64,000 nucleotides of DNA, from assembly GCA_001045525.1 (NCBI GenBank), contig LDWW01000001.1:62001-126000 (forward strand). The letters are read 5' to 3'. Under the pieces are notes generated by a model, which saw only the letters and a program-made list of their open reading frames with translations, ran no database searches and was not told the origin of the DNA. Within the stretch, counting starts at the first letter, position 1, and the number at the start of each line of letters is the position of its first letter. This DNA comes from Chitinispirillum alkaliphilum. GTDB lineage: Bacteria > Fibrobacterota > Chitinivibrionia > Chitinivibrionales > Chitinispirillaceae. The position numbers and the translations under genes are program-made. Positions 43,669 to 52,323 of the stretch are shown here, in pieces.

Positions 43669-44949
43669 ATGAATTTTATTGAAGAATTAAAGTGGCGGGG
43701 TATGATCCATGATATAACTCCGGGGACAGAAGAAAAGCTGCTTAAGGATGTAACCGCAGGATACGTTGGGTTTGACCCAACGGGGCGTTCCCTTCACATC
43801 GGACATCTGATGCCTATTATGATCCTGATGCATTTCCAGCGTTGTGGTCATAAACCCATTGCACTGGTCGGCGGAGCCACCGGAATGATAGGCGACCCGT
43901 CCGGGAAATCTGAGGAGAGAAACCTTCTCTCAGCAGAGGAGATAAAGCTCAATCAGGAGAGTATTAAAGTCCAGTTGGAGAAATTTCTGGATTTCAGTGA
44001 GGGACCAAACAGTGCCGAAGTGGTAAATAACTATGATTGGTTTAAGGATATCAGTTTACTTGACTTTTTACGGGATGTGGGGAAACATCTTACTGTGAAC
44101 TATATGATGTCAAAGGATTCTGTAAAAAAACGTTATGATCAGGGTATATCGTTCACAGAATTCAGTTATCAGCTTCTTCAGGGATTTGATTTCTATTGGT
44201 TATACAAAAACAAAAACTGTGCACTTCAGATGGGTGGATCTGATCAGTGGGGAAATATCACTTCCGGAACAGAGCTTGTCAGGCGTAAAGCTGGGGGAGA
44301 CTGCTATGCTCTGACCTGTCCGCTTTTAACCAGGTCTGATGGGAAAAAATTCGGTAAATCTGAAGGCGGAGAAAGTGTGTGGCTGAATTCCGAAATGACT
44401 TCGCCGTATAAATTTTACCAGTACTGGCTTAACAGCACAGATGAAGACGCTTCAAAGCTTCTGAGAATATTTACTCTGCTGCCCAAAGAAACAATAGAAC
44501 AACTCGAAGCCCAGCACTCTGAAGCTCCACATCTTCGAATTATGCAAAAGGAGTTGGCAAAACAGGTCACTACTATGGTTCATTCGGAAAATGATTACAA
44601 AACTGCTGTCGAGGCATCGGAGATTCTCTTTGGAAGAGGGTCAACGGAGGCTCTCTTAAGTTTGTCTGAAAAAGACTTCCTCTCTGTGTTTGAAGGGGTA
44701 CCTCAGGCTGTGGTAAAAAAAGATGAGTTGGAGGAGGGGGTTGCAGTTATTGATCTGATTTCGGAGAAAAGCGGAATGCTTTCATCAAAAGGGGAAGCGA
44801 GAAGGTTGATCTCTCAGGGTGGGCTTTTTATTAATAAACAGAAAATCTCTGATCAGAATCAGGTAATCAACACTTCAACGCTTCTCAATGAAAAGTATAT
44901 ACTGCTGCAGAAAGGCAAAAAGAATTATTTCGTGATACGGGTAGCCTGA
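43669..44949 (+). CDS. tyrS: Tyrosyl-tRNA synthetase
   Basis: The 426-residue class I synthetase has the HIGH motif HIGHLMPI (about 44-51), YDWFKD, the tyrosine-binding [12 protein letters not shown] and [11 protein letters not shown], and the KMSKS-equivalent KFGKS near residue 227. It also has a C-terminal S4 RNA-binding domain (about 360-426, [17 protein letters not shown]). It charges tRNA-Tyr. The KFGKS form and overall length match the TyrS group of E. coli and Bacillus. The stop codon is part of a perfect hairpin shared with the convergent gene. Confidence 0.96.
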   Translation: MNFIEELKWRGMIHDITPGTEEKLLKDVTAGYVGFDPTGRSLHIGHLMPIMILMHFQRCGHKPIALVGGATGMIGDPSGKSEERNLLSAEEIKLNQESIKVQLEKFLDFSEGPNSAEVVNNYDWFKDISLLDFLRDVGKHLTVNYMMSKDSVKKRYDQGISFTEFSYQLLQGFDFYWLYKNKNCALQMGGSDQWGNITSGTELVRRKAGGDCYALTCPLLTRSDGKKFGKSEGGESVWLNSEMTSPYKFYQYWLNSTDEDASKLLRIFTLLPKETIEQLEAQHSEAPHLRIMQKELAKQVTTMVHSENDYKTAVEASEILFGRGSTEALLSLSEKDFLSVFEGVPQAVVKKDELEEGVAVIDLISEKSGMLSSKGEARRLISQGGLFINKQKISDQNQVINTSTLLNEKYILLQKGKKNYFVIRVA

Positions 44950-44962
44950 TCTCTCAGGCTAC
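44941..44962. terminator. Hairpin between convergent genes, overlapping the tyrS stop
   Basis: A perfect 9-bp inverted repeat GTAGCCTGA (44941-44949) pairs with TCAGGCTAC (44954-44962), with a 4-nt loop. The left arm contains the last codons and TGA of tyrS. It sits between two convergent genes that end 15 nt apart and may terminate both transcripts, although no T-tract follows. Confidence 0.6.
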
Positions 44963-44964
44963 AA

Positions 44965-45294
44965 TTACTTGCTTGCCATCAGTTTGTCCCGCTCGTAGTG
45001 GAGTATCGGGTCACATTTTCCGGGAAACTTTTCTGTTACCTTGTCTGTGCATCCGGTCTCCTTGAGCATGGCGCAGCTCTGACATACATTTTCGAACCAC
45101 TCATCACTGATACCGTCTGGCTTGTTTGTACCCTTGCCATCGCAGCTACCAACCTGATCCAGCTTTTTTACCACTCCCTGAGCAACTGCTGCAATTTGTT
45201 GAACCTGTTCGGGCGGGACCTGACGTGCTACTAACTGAACGTAAACTGAAAGGGCTTCTTCTACCAGCCCTTTTTCCTCTTTTGTCAAAGCCAT
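44965..45294 (-). CDS. Small cysteine-rich protein, unknown function
   Basis: The protein has 109 residues from ATG 45294, preceded by GAGGAG; the frame extends upstream but without a site. The N-terminal half is helical (LTKEEKGLVEEALSVYVQLVARQVPPEQVQQI). The C-terminal half holds five cysteines, one in GSCDGKG and then CQSCAMLKETGC and GKCD. The CxxC-x6-C-x10-C spacing suggests a metal or cluster site. There is no signal peptide. The family is not recognised. It converges on tyrS and is divergent from the phosphatase gene at 45384. Confidence 0.65.
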   Translation of the reverse strand: MALTKEEKGLVEEALSVYVQLVARQVPPEQVQQIAAVAQGVVKKLDQVGSCDGKGTNKPDGISDEWFENVCQSCAMLKETGCTDKVTEKFPGKCDPILHYERDKLMASK

Positions 45295-45383
45295 ATGCAA
45301 TCTCCTCTGTGTTTTGTTCAAGAAAAATAGTATTTTCATGTATTAAATGCCACGAGTTTACCTTTTCTCATCTCGGGAACTCT

Positions 45384-45860
45384 ATGAAACTTGTCACCTT
45401 TATATGCACCGGCAATATTTGCAGAAGCCCTATGGCTGAGGGAATCCTTTCAAAAATGCTTGGCAATGCACAGCGTTTAGACTGCAAAGTGACTTCAATG
45501 GGTATCCATGGACTGGATAACCAACCTGCATCTGAAAATTCTATAATAGCATGTAAAGAAAACTGCATCGACATCTCTTCCCACAGATCCCGCCCGCTTG
45601 TTGCTGATGAATTGGTTGAGGCGGATGTGATATTTACCATGGAAATTGTGCAGAAAGAGTTTATCAGATTGTTCTTTCCAAGAGTGGAAGAGAAGACTTT
45701 TCTGCTTGGATCATGGCCTCAAAAAGAGACCAGAAAAGGGAATATCAGGGACCCTATCGGGAAATCTCTTAAAGAGTACCGAAAAGCCTACAGGGAGATT
45801 GAAAAACATATCAAAAGAGTTTTTCCTCTGGTTCTTGATATTCTGCCGGAAAATCACTGA
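45384..45860 (+). CDS. Low-molecular-weight protein-tyrosine phosphatase family protein
   Basis: The protein has 158 residues from ATG 45384. The open frame extends back to 45126 but the upstream part overlaps the opposite-strand gene and has no domain, while the family's N-terminal strand begins right at this ATG (MKLVTFICTGNICRSPMA). The catalytic P-loop CTGNICRS (C-x5-R-S) is complete, and the general-acid Asp is in RDPIG near residue 125. These enzymes remove phosphate from tyrosine; some relatives reduce arsenate, but the arsenate-specific cysteine pair is not evident. The ribosome-binding site is weak (GGGA). Confidence 0.87.
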   Translation: MKLVTFICTGNICRSPMAEGILSKMLGNAQRLDCKVTSMGIHGLDNQPASENSIIACKENCIDISSHRSRPLVADELVEADVIFTMEIVQKEFIRLFFPRVEEKTFLLGSWPQKETRKGNIRDPIGKSLKEYRKAYREIEKHIKRVFPLVLDILPENH

Positions 45861-46100
45861 TCAGTTCTATTTCCTGGGTGTTAAGTGTATGGGTGTCATT
45901 GTGGTTGTACCGGCCTTTTTTGCTCATTGTCTTTGGTATTGTAAATAGCCCCGTTTAATACTATGAAGCTGCAGAAATAAACAAAGTTACTCAATGAGCT
46001 TGCTCCATGAAAACTGAGTTTGTTATATTCTTCTCGTAAAAAACAACCTAAAGCTGGGATCGTTTAGGGATGTTGAACATAAGAAGGGGTTATTATAAAA

Positions 46101-47918
46101 ATGAAAAAATATATTGGGCTTCTGGTAACCGGATACCTGCTCAGCACATTCAGTATATGCGTCAGTGCTTATGGAAATGATCGTTCGGAAGGTGCTACGC
46201 AGTTTCCCAGAGAACAGACACTCTACGTTTCGGGATATCAAAAGGGTAACCCGCATTCATTCAATCCGCTGCACTGGCTTCCTGCATGGCCCGTATGCTC
46301 TGAGTCCAGAGTTATGTATGAATCACTTCTTACCTTTAATTCCATGACCGGTGAACACAACCCGCTTTTGGCAACTCTTCACGAGAGAACTGCAGAATAT
46401 GTCTCGGTCATTATGAATCCTGCCGCACGATGGAGTGACGGGGAAGCCTTGACCGGTGCAGATGTCGCTTTTACCTTCGGACTGGGGCTCAGCTACTGGG
46501 AATCGCCCATCTCATATATCAGAAACTATCTCAAAGAGGTTATCGTAGACACTCTTGAGGGAGGTGAGGAGCGTGTCACTCTTTTGGTCAACAAGCAGCA
46601 GCGCAACAATCCTTTGTATATTGTAGACTTCCTTTCAATTATTCCCATTCTTCCCCAACATATTTTTGACTCTCTTATTGAATATCACGGCTGTTTCTCT
46701 GCTGTACAGCAGAAGCTGATGAATCACAGTCAGGTAATCTCCGGGCCCTACAATCTCTATACCGTTACCAATGAGTACATAGCACTTCAGCGGCGCGATG
46801 ACTACTGGGGGAATGATGCACTCTTCGGAGGGAGAAAGGCAGCTCCCCGATATATTGTTCATCCTATTTACAAAACAGATAAGGATGGGGTTGCAGCTCT
46901 GAAAAACGGTGAACTTGATGTTTCGATCAAATATCTCCCCCGCATCTGGCTCAAGAGGGATCACGGTGTTCAGACATGGTATGACGACTTTCCCTACTAT
47001 GTACCGGGATCAATCTCCATGTTCATCATAAACGCCACCCACAGTGCCCTGGGAGACAGAGAGCTGCGCCGAGCCATGGCACATTCCATCGATTATGATA
47101 AAGTCAAGCAGCTTGGCATCTCAGGCTACACCCCTGATATTACCTCAGGTCTTATTCTTCCTTTCGGTGAGGAAGCCCGATATTTTAACCAAGAGGATGT
47201 TGATGCCTATGGTGCCACACTTTTTGATCCCCAAAAGGCACGTACCATTCTTGAAGCCGCCGGGTACCGTTCTTATTTCTCCGAGTATCGGGGAAAACCG
47301 GTACTTGACTCCATGGTCGACCGAAGCGGGAAACGTGTTCCCACCATGTTCATCAAATCCAATTCCGGCTGGCCTGAATTCGATGATATAGTCCGTATTG
47401 CCGTCACTTCCATGCGTGAGGTTGGAATCGATGTGCGTGAGGATTTTGTCGAAGGACACCTTTACTGGCCGGCTATGTTTGAGGGTGATTTCGACCTTTT
47501 TGCCTACACTCCCTACTTATTCCTGAGCGCCACCATGCCCTGGCTTAGGTTCGAGACCATCTTCTGCACCTACAACTGGAATCCTGTCGGCGAGGATATG
47601 GCTGCAAATTTCGGACGCTTCAACAATCCGGCTCTCGACTCCTACATCCCGGAGATCGACAGCCTGCTAAAAGTGATTCCGTTCATAGCTGATGACGACG
47701 AGCTAACAGAGGCTTACCGCCAGCTCAACAGAATTTTCATGCAGGAGCAACCTACACTTCCTCTAATCTACAGACCTGAAGATTACTATCAGTTCAGTAC
47801 TCGTGTGTGGACAAACTTCCCAACAGAATCAAACCCCTATGCTCCTCCGCGCATTCCCACATCCGGCCCCGGTCGTGATATGCTTTGGGAAATTCACCTG
47901 GCCGAGGATGCAAATTAG
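46101..47918 (+). CDS. Family-5 extracellular solute-binding protein (peptide/nickel ABC type)
   Basis: The 605-residue protein has a signal peptide (KKYIGLLVTGYLLSTFSIC, cleaved near 25; not a clear lipobox). Its layout is SBP_bac_5: NPAARWSDGEALTGADVAFTF, ISGPYNLYTVTNEYIALQRRDDYWG, LRRAMAHSIDYDKV, ending with LNRIFMQEQPTLPLIY. Such proteins bind oligopeptides or sometimes nickel and other ligands in the periplasm for Dpp/Opp transporters. No permease or ATPase gene is adjacent, so it is an orphan in this window. The ligand is unknown. Confidence 0.88.
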   Translation: MKKYIGLLVTGYLLSTFSICVSAYGNDRSEGATQFPREQTLYVSGYQKGNPHSFNPLHWLPAWPVCSESRVMYESLLTFNSMTGEHNPLLATLHERTAEYVSVIMNPAARWSDGEALTGADVAFTFGLGLSYWESPISYIRNYLKEVIVDTLEGGEERVTLLVNKQQRNNPLYIVDFLSIIPILPQHIFDSLIEYHGCFSAVQQKLMNHSQVISGPYNLYTVTNEYIALQRRDDYWGNDALFGGRKAAPRYIVHPIYKTDKDGVAALKNGELDVSIKYLPRIWLKRDHGVQTWYDDFPYYVPGSISMFIINATHSALGDRELRRAMAHSIDYDKVKQLGISGYTPDITSGLILPFGEEARYFNQEDVDAYGATLFDPQKARTILEAAGYRSYFSEYRGKPVLDSMVDRSGKRVPTMFIKSNSGWPEFDDIVRIAVTSMREVGIDVREDFVEGHLYWPAMFEGDFDLFAYTPYLFLSATMPWLRFETIFCTYNWNPVGEDMAANFGRFNNPALDSYIPEIDSLLKVIPFIADDDELTEAYRQLNRIFMQEQPTLPLIYRPEDYYQFSTRVWTNFPTESNPYAPPRIPTSGPGRDMLWEIHLAEDAN

Positions 47919-48226
47919 ATGATGCTCAAAACTCCTGAGATTTGCCCTGCACTGAGGTGCAGGTATTTCCTTGTGTTTGTATGGTTATTCACAGGACCTG
48001 TTTTTATAAGACTTTTTCGCTGAGCCGATTTCACTGGCTATTCTGAGTCTGAGGGGGGCAGAGCATGTACGGAACCGAACAGATACGTTTTCAGGTATTT
48101 GGCCGTTTATCTGGTTGAGGAGCATGTTCAGTGAATCATTAATTATGAGAACTGATGATACTTAACCTGTATCGTATGGATAACAGGGACTGAAAAAAGT
48201 CAGCCCCTGCCGTCCACATAAGCAAG
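47919..48226. other. Intergenic region between convergent genes
   Basis: About 308 bases separate two convergent genes. The only structure I see is a hairpin at 48184-48209 (CAGGGACTGA with TCAGCCCCTG, one mismatch, 6-nt loop), 18 nt past the minus-strand gene's stop, a possible transcript end. No gene is visible. Confidence 0.55.
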
Positions 48227-50365
48227 TTATTTAACAAAAGATATTTTCCTTGATTGACTCACGCCCTCTCCGGTTACTGTGATTATAAACAGCTGTGCTC
48301 CGGGGGAGGTGATATTCCAGTTTATGCTGTTGCCACCCTGGACAAGGCGCTGGTCAGGAAGTCTGCTGATTAATCTTCCATCCAGTGAGTGGATAGAGAT
48401 AGTGTAGGATCCGCTTTTTGGAACATTTAGACTAAGTGCCTGTGGTGTTGCGCGGAGAGAAAAAGATCCGGGTTGTGTACGTGTGGTGGCTGAGACCAGT
48501 ATAGAGTTGAAGTCCCATTCCACACCAAACAGAACAATTTGACTAATTTCAAAGCAGCCTTCATTTTGTTCTGAGTAATCGGTAACAGCAGGCCAAAGTG
48601 AGATTTTTCTTGTTTCACTTAGATTGAGTTCAGTTTCAGGATCTGCCCAGGGTGGTAATTCAAATCTGCCATTTGACAATATCAGCGTATCAGTTCTCCA
48701 CTCTGAGCTGCCTGTAAGCAGGGCCCTGTGGGAGGGGATGGTTTCGTATGGAATATTTTGGTCAAGGGTCATGTACAGATCTGTCGTACTTCGGTAGGTT
48801 ATGATTATTCTGTGAAGTCCGCTGAGATTATTTCGTAACTCCGCAGTAAGTGCAACCCAGGGTCGTTGAGTTGAGGAAGGCCTGGGGACTAAATTATAAT
48901 CGATGGTAATAGTGTCAAGGCCGTTTAACCCATATCCGGTATCAGTATCAGACCCGTAGTTATCGTGGTGTGTATTCCAATTTATATTGGCTATAATGTT
49001 TCCGGTGTTGGAAGTGTCGTCGGGCAAAATGTCAATATAAGTTGCACTTATGGTAATGTTCGAATCGGGAACAGTAACCACAGTGACTGAGCCATATATG
49101 TTTTCGACATCTGATATATCACCGGACCACTGGCTGAAGGCTTGTCCGGAAGGAGCGGGATTGGCGGTGATGGTTACAGCAGAGCCGGCTTCATATTCAC
49201 CGCTTCCGCTGCCATCGTTTACAGTTAAGGTGTAGAGTTGGGGTGTGTCATAAAGTGGTACAGGTTGTTTACACCAGTTGATTACATGTCTTCCGCTTAC
49301 CATTCTGACTTCTGGAATTGAGAGCGCATAGAGTATAAACTGTTCTACTGCTTCTCTCATCTCCTCTAAGGTTGCGTTGGGGATATCTTTTGCATACTCT
49401 TCTGTGTAGTATTGGGAATGGGCTGAAAAGAAGAAGGGAGCCCTGTTACCCTCAAGTCTTTTGTCAAGATTGTATTTGAGTATCCCAAGAACCTCATTTG
49501 CGCTTAGCCTGTAGGTGTGCCACAGGCTGTAATCGGAGCCAGAGATTCTGTCATTGTTAAAAACAGATGTGTTTGTACTCATCCGTTGGAGCAGACCGGG
49601 CTCTATCCCATATTCCAAACATTCTTCATCGGTGAGCGGAATCATGAATGTGTGATTTGGGAGTTGCCATAGATCGGGATGACTTGAAATAGGAGTTCTG
49701 CGTGAATCCCACCTTACCCATACATCATTCCAACCTGGCGAGCCCTCTTCCATCGTATATGGCCAAAGAAAATCGGTGCCATCCTGAGCTCTCTGGAACC
49801 CCTCCTGAACAGAGCAGTCATAGAGGTACCCAAGATCGCTGAGAACCTTGAAGGTAGTATCTGAGAAGTGAAGATAGGGAGCGCGAAACCCGTAGATTTC
49901 CTCTGAAGGTATATCCAGAAGGGATGAAACGGTTTGAGTGAAACTGCTGATTTCTGCTAACCAGGTCTGGTAACTGGCTGTGGGCAGAGAATCCCCGTAG
50001 CTTATATGATTATGGGAATGGTTGCCAATTTCATGCCCAAGATCATAAGCTCTTCGGTGTGCCTGAGCAACAGAAGGTCTTGCCTCAATCACACTTGAAA
50101 TAGACAGAAAAGAAACAGATGGTTTCGTGCCGTCAAATGTGTAAATGTTACCGCTACCCTCAGGGTTTCTTAGTGTGTCAATAAAATCCAATATCCAGTT
50201 GATTCCTTCAGCACGGGTGTTGTCGTCAAAGCCAAGAAATACAAATTGGGGGACATTTTCCCGCTCAATGATTCCCGGGGGGTTAGGGGAGGGGGGATTT
50301 GCATTTAGTAAAACTGAAATGCTCAAAAGTGCGAAACAAAACAGGTGATGTCTGAAAGTTTTCAT
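48227..50365 (-). CDS. Secreted polysaccharide deacetylase-like protein with repeat and C-terminal sorting-type domain
   Basis: The protein has 712 residues from ATG 50365 (AAAGGAG upstream; a longer frame lacks a site). A signal peptide (HHLFCFALLSISVLLNA) precedes a NodB-type deacetylase domain (about 30-350). That domain has FLGFDD (metal-binding Asp pair), the zinc motif HEIGNHSHNH and the catalytic-side motif RAPYLHF. A bacterial Ig-like/InlB-type repeat follows (about 375-450, AGSAVTITANPAPSGQAFSQWSGD without a break), then a beta-sandwich carbohydrate-binding-like segment. The end is a C-terminal domain (YTISIHSLDGRLI...SRKISFVK) like that of the 34055 protein. The likely substrate is chitin or another acetylated polysaccharide outside the cell. 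Confidence 0.85.
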   Translation of the reverse strand: MKTFRHHLFCFALLSISVLLNANPPSPNPPGIIERENVPQFVFLGFDDNTRAEGINWILDFIDTLRNPEGSGNIYTFDGTKPSVSFLSISSVIEARPSVAQAHRRAYDLGHEIGNHSHNHISYGDSLPTASYQTWLAEISSFTQTVSSLLDIPSEEIYGFRAPYLHFSDTTFKVLSDLGYLYDCSVQEGFQRAQDGTDFLWPYTMEEGSPGWNDVWVRWDSRRTPISSHPDLWQLPNHTFMIPLTDEECLEYGIEPGLLQRMSTNTSVFNNDRISGSDYSLWHTYRLSANEVLGILKYNLDKRLEGNRAPFFFSAHSQYYTEEYAKDIPNATLEEMREAVEQFILYALSIPEVRMVSGRHVINWCKQPVPLYDTPQLYTLTVNDGSGSGEYEAGSAVTITANPAPSGQAFSQWSGDISDVENIYGSVTVVTVPDSNITISATYIDILPDDTSNTGNIIANINWNTHHDNYGSDTDTGYGLNGLDTITIDYNLVPRPSSTQRPWVALTAELRNNLSGLHRIIITYRSTTDLYMTLDQNIPYETIPSHRALLTGSSEWRTDTLILSNGRFELPPWADPETELNLSETRKISLWPAVTDYSEQNEGCFEISQIVLFGVEWDFNSILVSATTRTQPGSFSLRATPQALSLNVPKSGSYTISIHSLDGRLISRLPDQRLVQGGNSINWNITSPGAQLFIITVTGEGVSQSRKISFVK

Positions 50366-50431
50366 TCTGCTATCTCCTTTAAAAGAACGTGTGAATGTAA
50401 GCATGATGCTTTTTTTGGGACAAAGAAACAA

Positions 50432-50751
50432 AACAAACAGATGTTTCTTAAGTAGTGATCAACTTCTGCACAAGCGTCTCTGCGCGTGGTGTTGCGAAGC
50501 GGGCAAAAACAAAAGAGATAGCTTGCACGCGGGTGCAAAACCGCTCTGCCCTGTACTTATTTACCTTTAAGTCTGTGCAGGTCAGAACAGATCTGGATTT
50601 ACCTTAAGTTAGTGCAAAAAGTGAGCCTTTCTCGTTTTTAAAGAGAGGGGACTTCAGAACTGTTATGGTGTAAAGCGCAAAAGGGTGCAGGTTTAAATTT
50701 GCAGGGTTAAGTTTACAGATTTATGTAACGGAATGGTAAAAGACAAAGTGG
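50432..50751. other. Intergenic region without a recognised gene
   Basis: About 320 bases between two minus-strand genes. It contains a short palindrome TTGCAC-GCGG-GTGCAA (50523-50538) in a locally G+C-rich stretch, possibly an operator or small hairpin. No coding frame or promoter could be supported. Confidence 0.5.
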
Positions 50752-51456
50752 TTAGTCAAGGAGATGCCAGCCGCCGTCTACCTTTATTATCTCACCGTTT
50801 ATATATTCATTCTGTATGAGGAAACGGAGAGTGTGGCGGATAAACTGTGGGTCGCCGGTTTTCCCCAGGGGGATTTTCCGTGCAAGTTTTTTAAATGTTT
50901 CTCCGTTTTGCTCCTGGGGTGAGGGGAGGATGGCTCCGGGGGCTATGGCGTTAACACGGATTTTTGGAGAATATAGAAAGGCCATCTGTCTGGTGATATC
51001 GTTAAAGAGCTTTTTGCTTATCCGGTAATTTTGATAATTTACGTTGAGTGGCTCAACATGTGCATCGGTGATATTTATAATCCATTTCCCATCTTTTGCA
51101 CTCTGCACAAAAGAGTTTCCCAGTTTTGCAGGAATGAGGGCGTTAACAGAGATTACCTCCTCAAGGTGAAGGGGGTTGGTGAGGTTTCCGGGGGTGAAAA
51201 CTGAGGCGTTGTTTATCAGTCCACTCAGGGTAAGCGGCAATCTCAGCGCTTCATCTATGAGGCTTTGGGGGGAGTGGCCAAGCTCCTGTTGAAGGAAGTA
51301 TACACTTTTACCCCTCAGCTCAGTGAGTGCCGGCTCTGGGGTGCTTCTGTAGTGAATAACAACTGCGTATCCTAAATCAAGGCACTCTTTTGCCAGCGCA
51401 AGACCTATACGCCTGGATGCTCCTGTTATCAGTACTGCTTCTGGATGTGGATTCAT
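50752..51456 (-). CDS. Short-chain dehydrogenase, FolM/pteridine-reductase-like
   Basis: The protein has 234 residues from ATG 51456, chosen because the Rossmann strand begins close after it and the only earlier start is a TTG at 51492. The cofactor motif is TGASRRIG: the Arg after the serine is typical of pteridine reductases and FolM (TGxxxRxG) and indicates NADPH. NNAS, the catalytic Tyr-x3-Lys (YRISK) and the preceding Asn/Ser positions (INITDAHVEPL) are present, although the usual catalytic Ser is replaced or shifted, as in the FolM group. It would reduce dihydromonapterin, dihydrofolate or a related pterin. The gene is single, so the substrate rests on motif style only. Confidence 0.78.
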   Translation of the reverse strand: MNPHPEAVLITGASRRIGLALAKECLDLGYAVVIHYRSTPEPALTELRGKSVYFLQQELGHSPQSLIDEALRLPLTLSGLINNASVFTPGNLTNPLHLEEVISVNALIPAKLGNSFVQSAKDGKWIINITDAHVEPLNVNYQNYRISKKLFNDITRQMAFLYSPKIRVNAIAPGAILPSPQEQNGETFKKLARKIPLGKTGDPQFIRHTLRFLIQNEYINGEIIKVDGGWHLLD

Positions 51457-51527
51457 ACCCCTGAAATTAGGTAATTTTACACTACTGTTCAACTGCTTTT
51501 TTCAACCCTCTTGTTTTTTGAAAGTGA

Positions 51528-52154
51528 ATGATTATGAAAATATGTAAGATTTTACTCCACCAAAGTAACCCTTTTCCTTTGGATGGAGTTAGTATCGGAA
51601 GGAAAATAGCCTGTTCAGGAAAGACTCGTTTGTGGGCAGAGCGTTCAGGAACAGGATTTGATACTGTGATAATACATTATATAAGCGCAGTGGAGAGGGA
51701 TGAAAAAAGAAAGTTTGAATTGGCACCGATACTTGAAATACTGTGTGACTATGGGGTAAGCAGCCACTTTTTGATTGACCGGGAGGGGAAAGTGTATCAG
51801 CTCGTACCAGTTGAAAACAAGGCCTGGCATTGCGGGGCCAGCATCATGCCCCCACCCGACAGAAGAAAAGGGGTGAACGAATTTTCCGTGGGAGTGGAGC
51901 TTATCGCTACTCATCATTCCGGTTTCACTGATATGCAGTATAGATCCCTTGCAATCCTTTGTAAATATCTTCAGGCGCAGTGCGGAAAGGAGTTAAATTA
52001 TCTGGGACACTCTGATATCGCAGGAGAAAAGGCTGTCGAGATGGGGCTAAGAGAGGATAAGAAGCCGGACCCCGGCCCTCTTTTTAATTGGCACAAATTT
52101 ATGCAACTGCTTGATATTGTGCGGTTGCCGAATATAGAATTTATTTGTGAATGA
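51528..52154 (+). CDS. AmpD-like N-acetylmuramoyl-L-alanine amidase
   Basis: The 208-residue Amidase_2 family protein has no signal peptide, so it is probably cytosolic, as AmpD is. The zinc ligands and catalytic residues are visible: His in VIIHYISA (about 45), His in LGHSDIAG and Asp in KKPDPGPLFNW, with the Lys two residues before that Asp. SSHFLIDREGKVYQLV and KAWHCGAS are the family core. It would cleave the lactyl-peptide bond in recycled anhydro-muropeptides. No ampG or beta-lactamase gene is near. Two in-frame start codons (ATG 51528 and 51534) are equally possible. Confidence 0.88.
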   Translation: MIMKICKILLHQSNPFPLDGVSIGRKIACSGKTRLWAERSGTGFDTVIIHYISAVERDEKRKFELAPILEILCDYGVSSHFLIDREGKVYQLVPVENKAWHCGASIMPPPDRRKGVNEFSVGVELIATHHSGFTDMQYRSLAILCKYLQAQCGKELNYLGHSDIAGEKAVEMGLREDKKPDPGPLFNWHKFMQLLDIVRLPNIEFICE

Positions 52155-52323
52155 AAGCAGAAATCTTCTTTTTCGGATTTGAGCACTCAAGGCATGCTTC
52201 TTTGGCTGTTTTCTTGCAGTCTGACAGGGCGGATTACATTTTAGAATGACTCGGCTCTAAACTGTTGAATTCTGGACAATAAAAAAATGTATGATTTAAA
52301 AACTACTGAGGAGGTAATGGGGT

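Noticed and set aside
45126-45383. N-terminal extension of the phosphatase
   Set aside because: It is antisense to the Cys-rich gene, and the family's first strand starts at ATG 45384.
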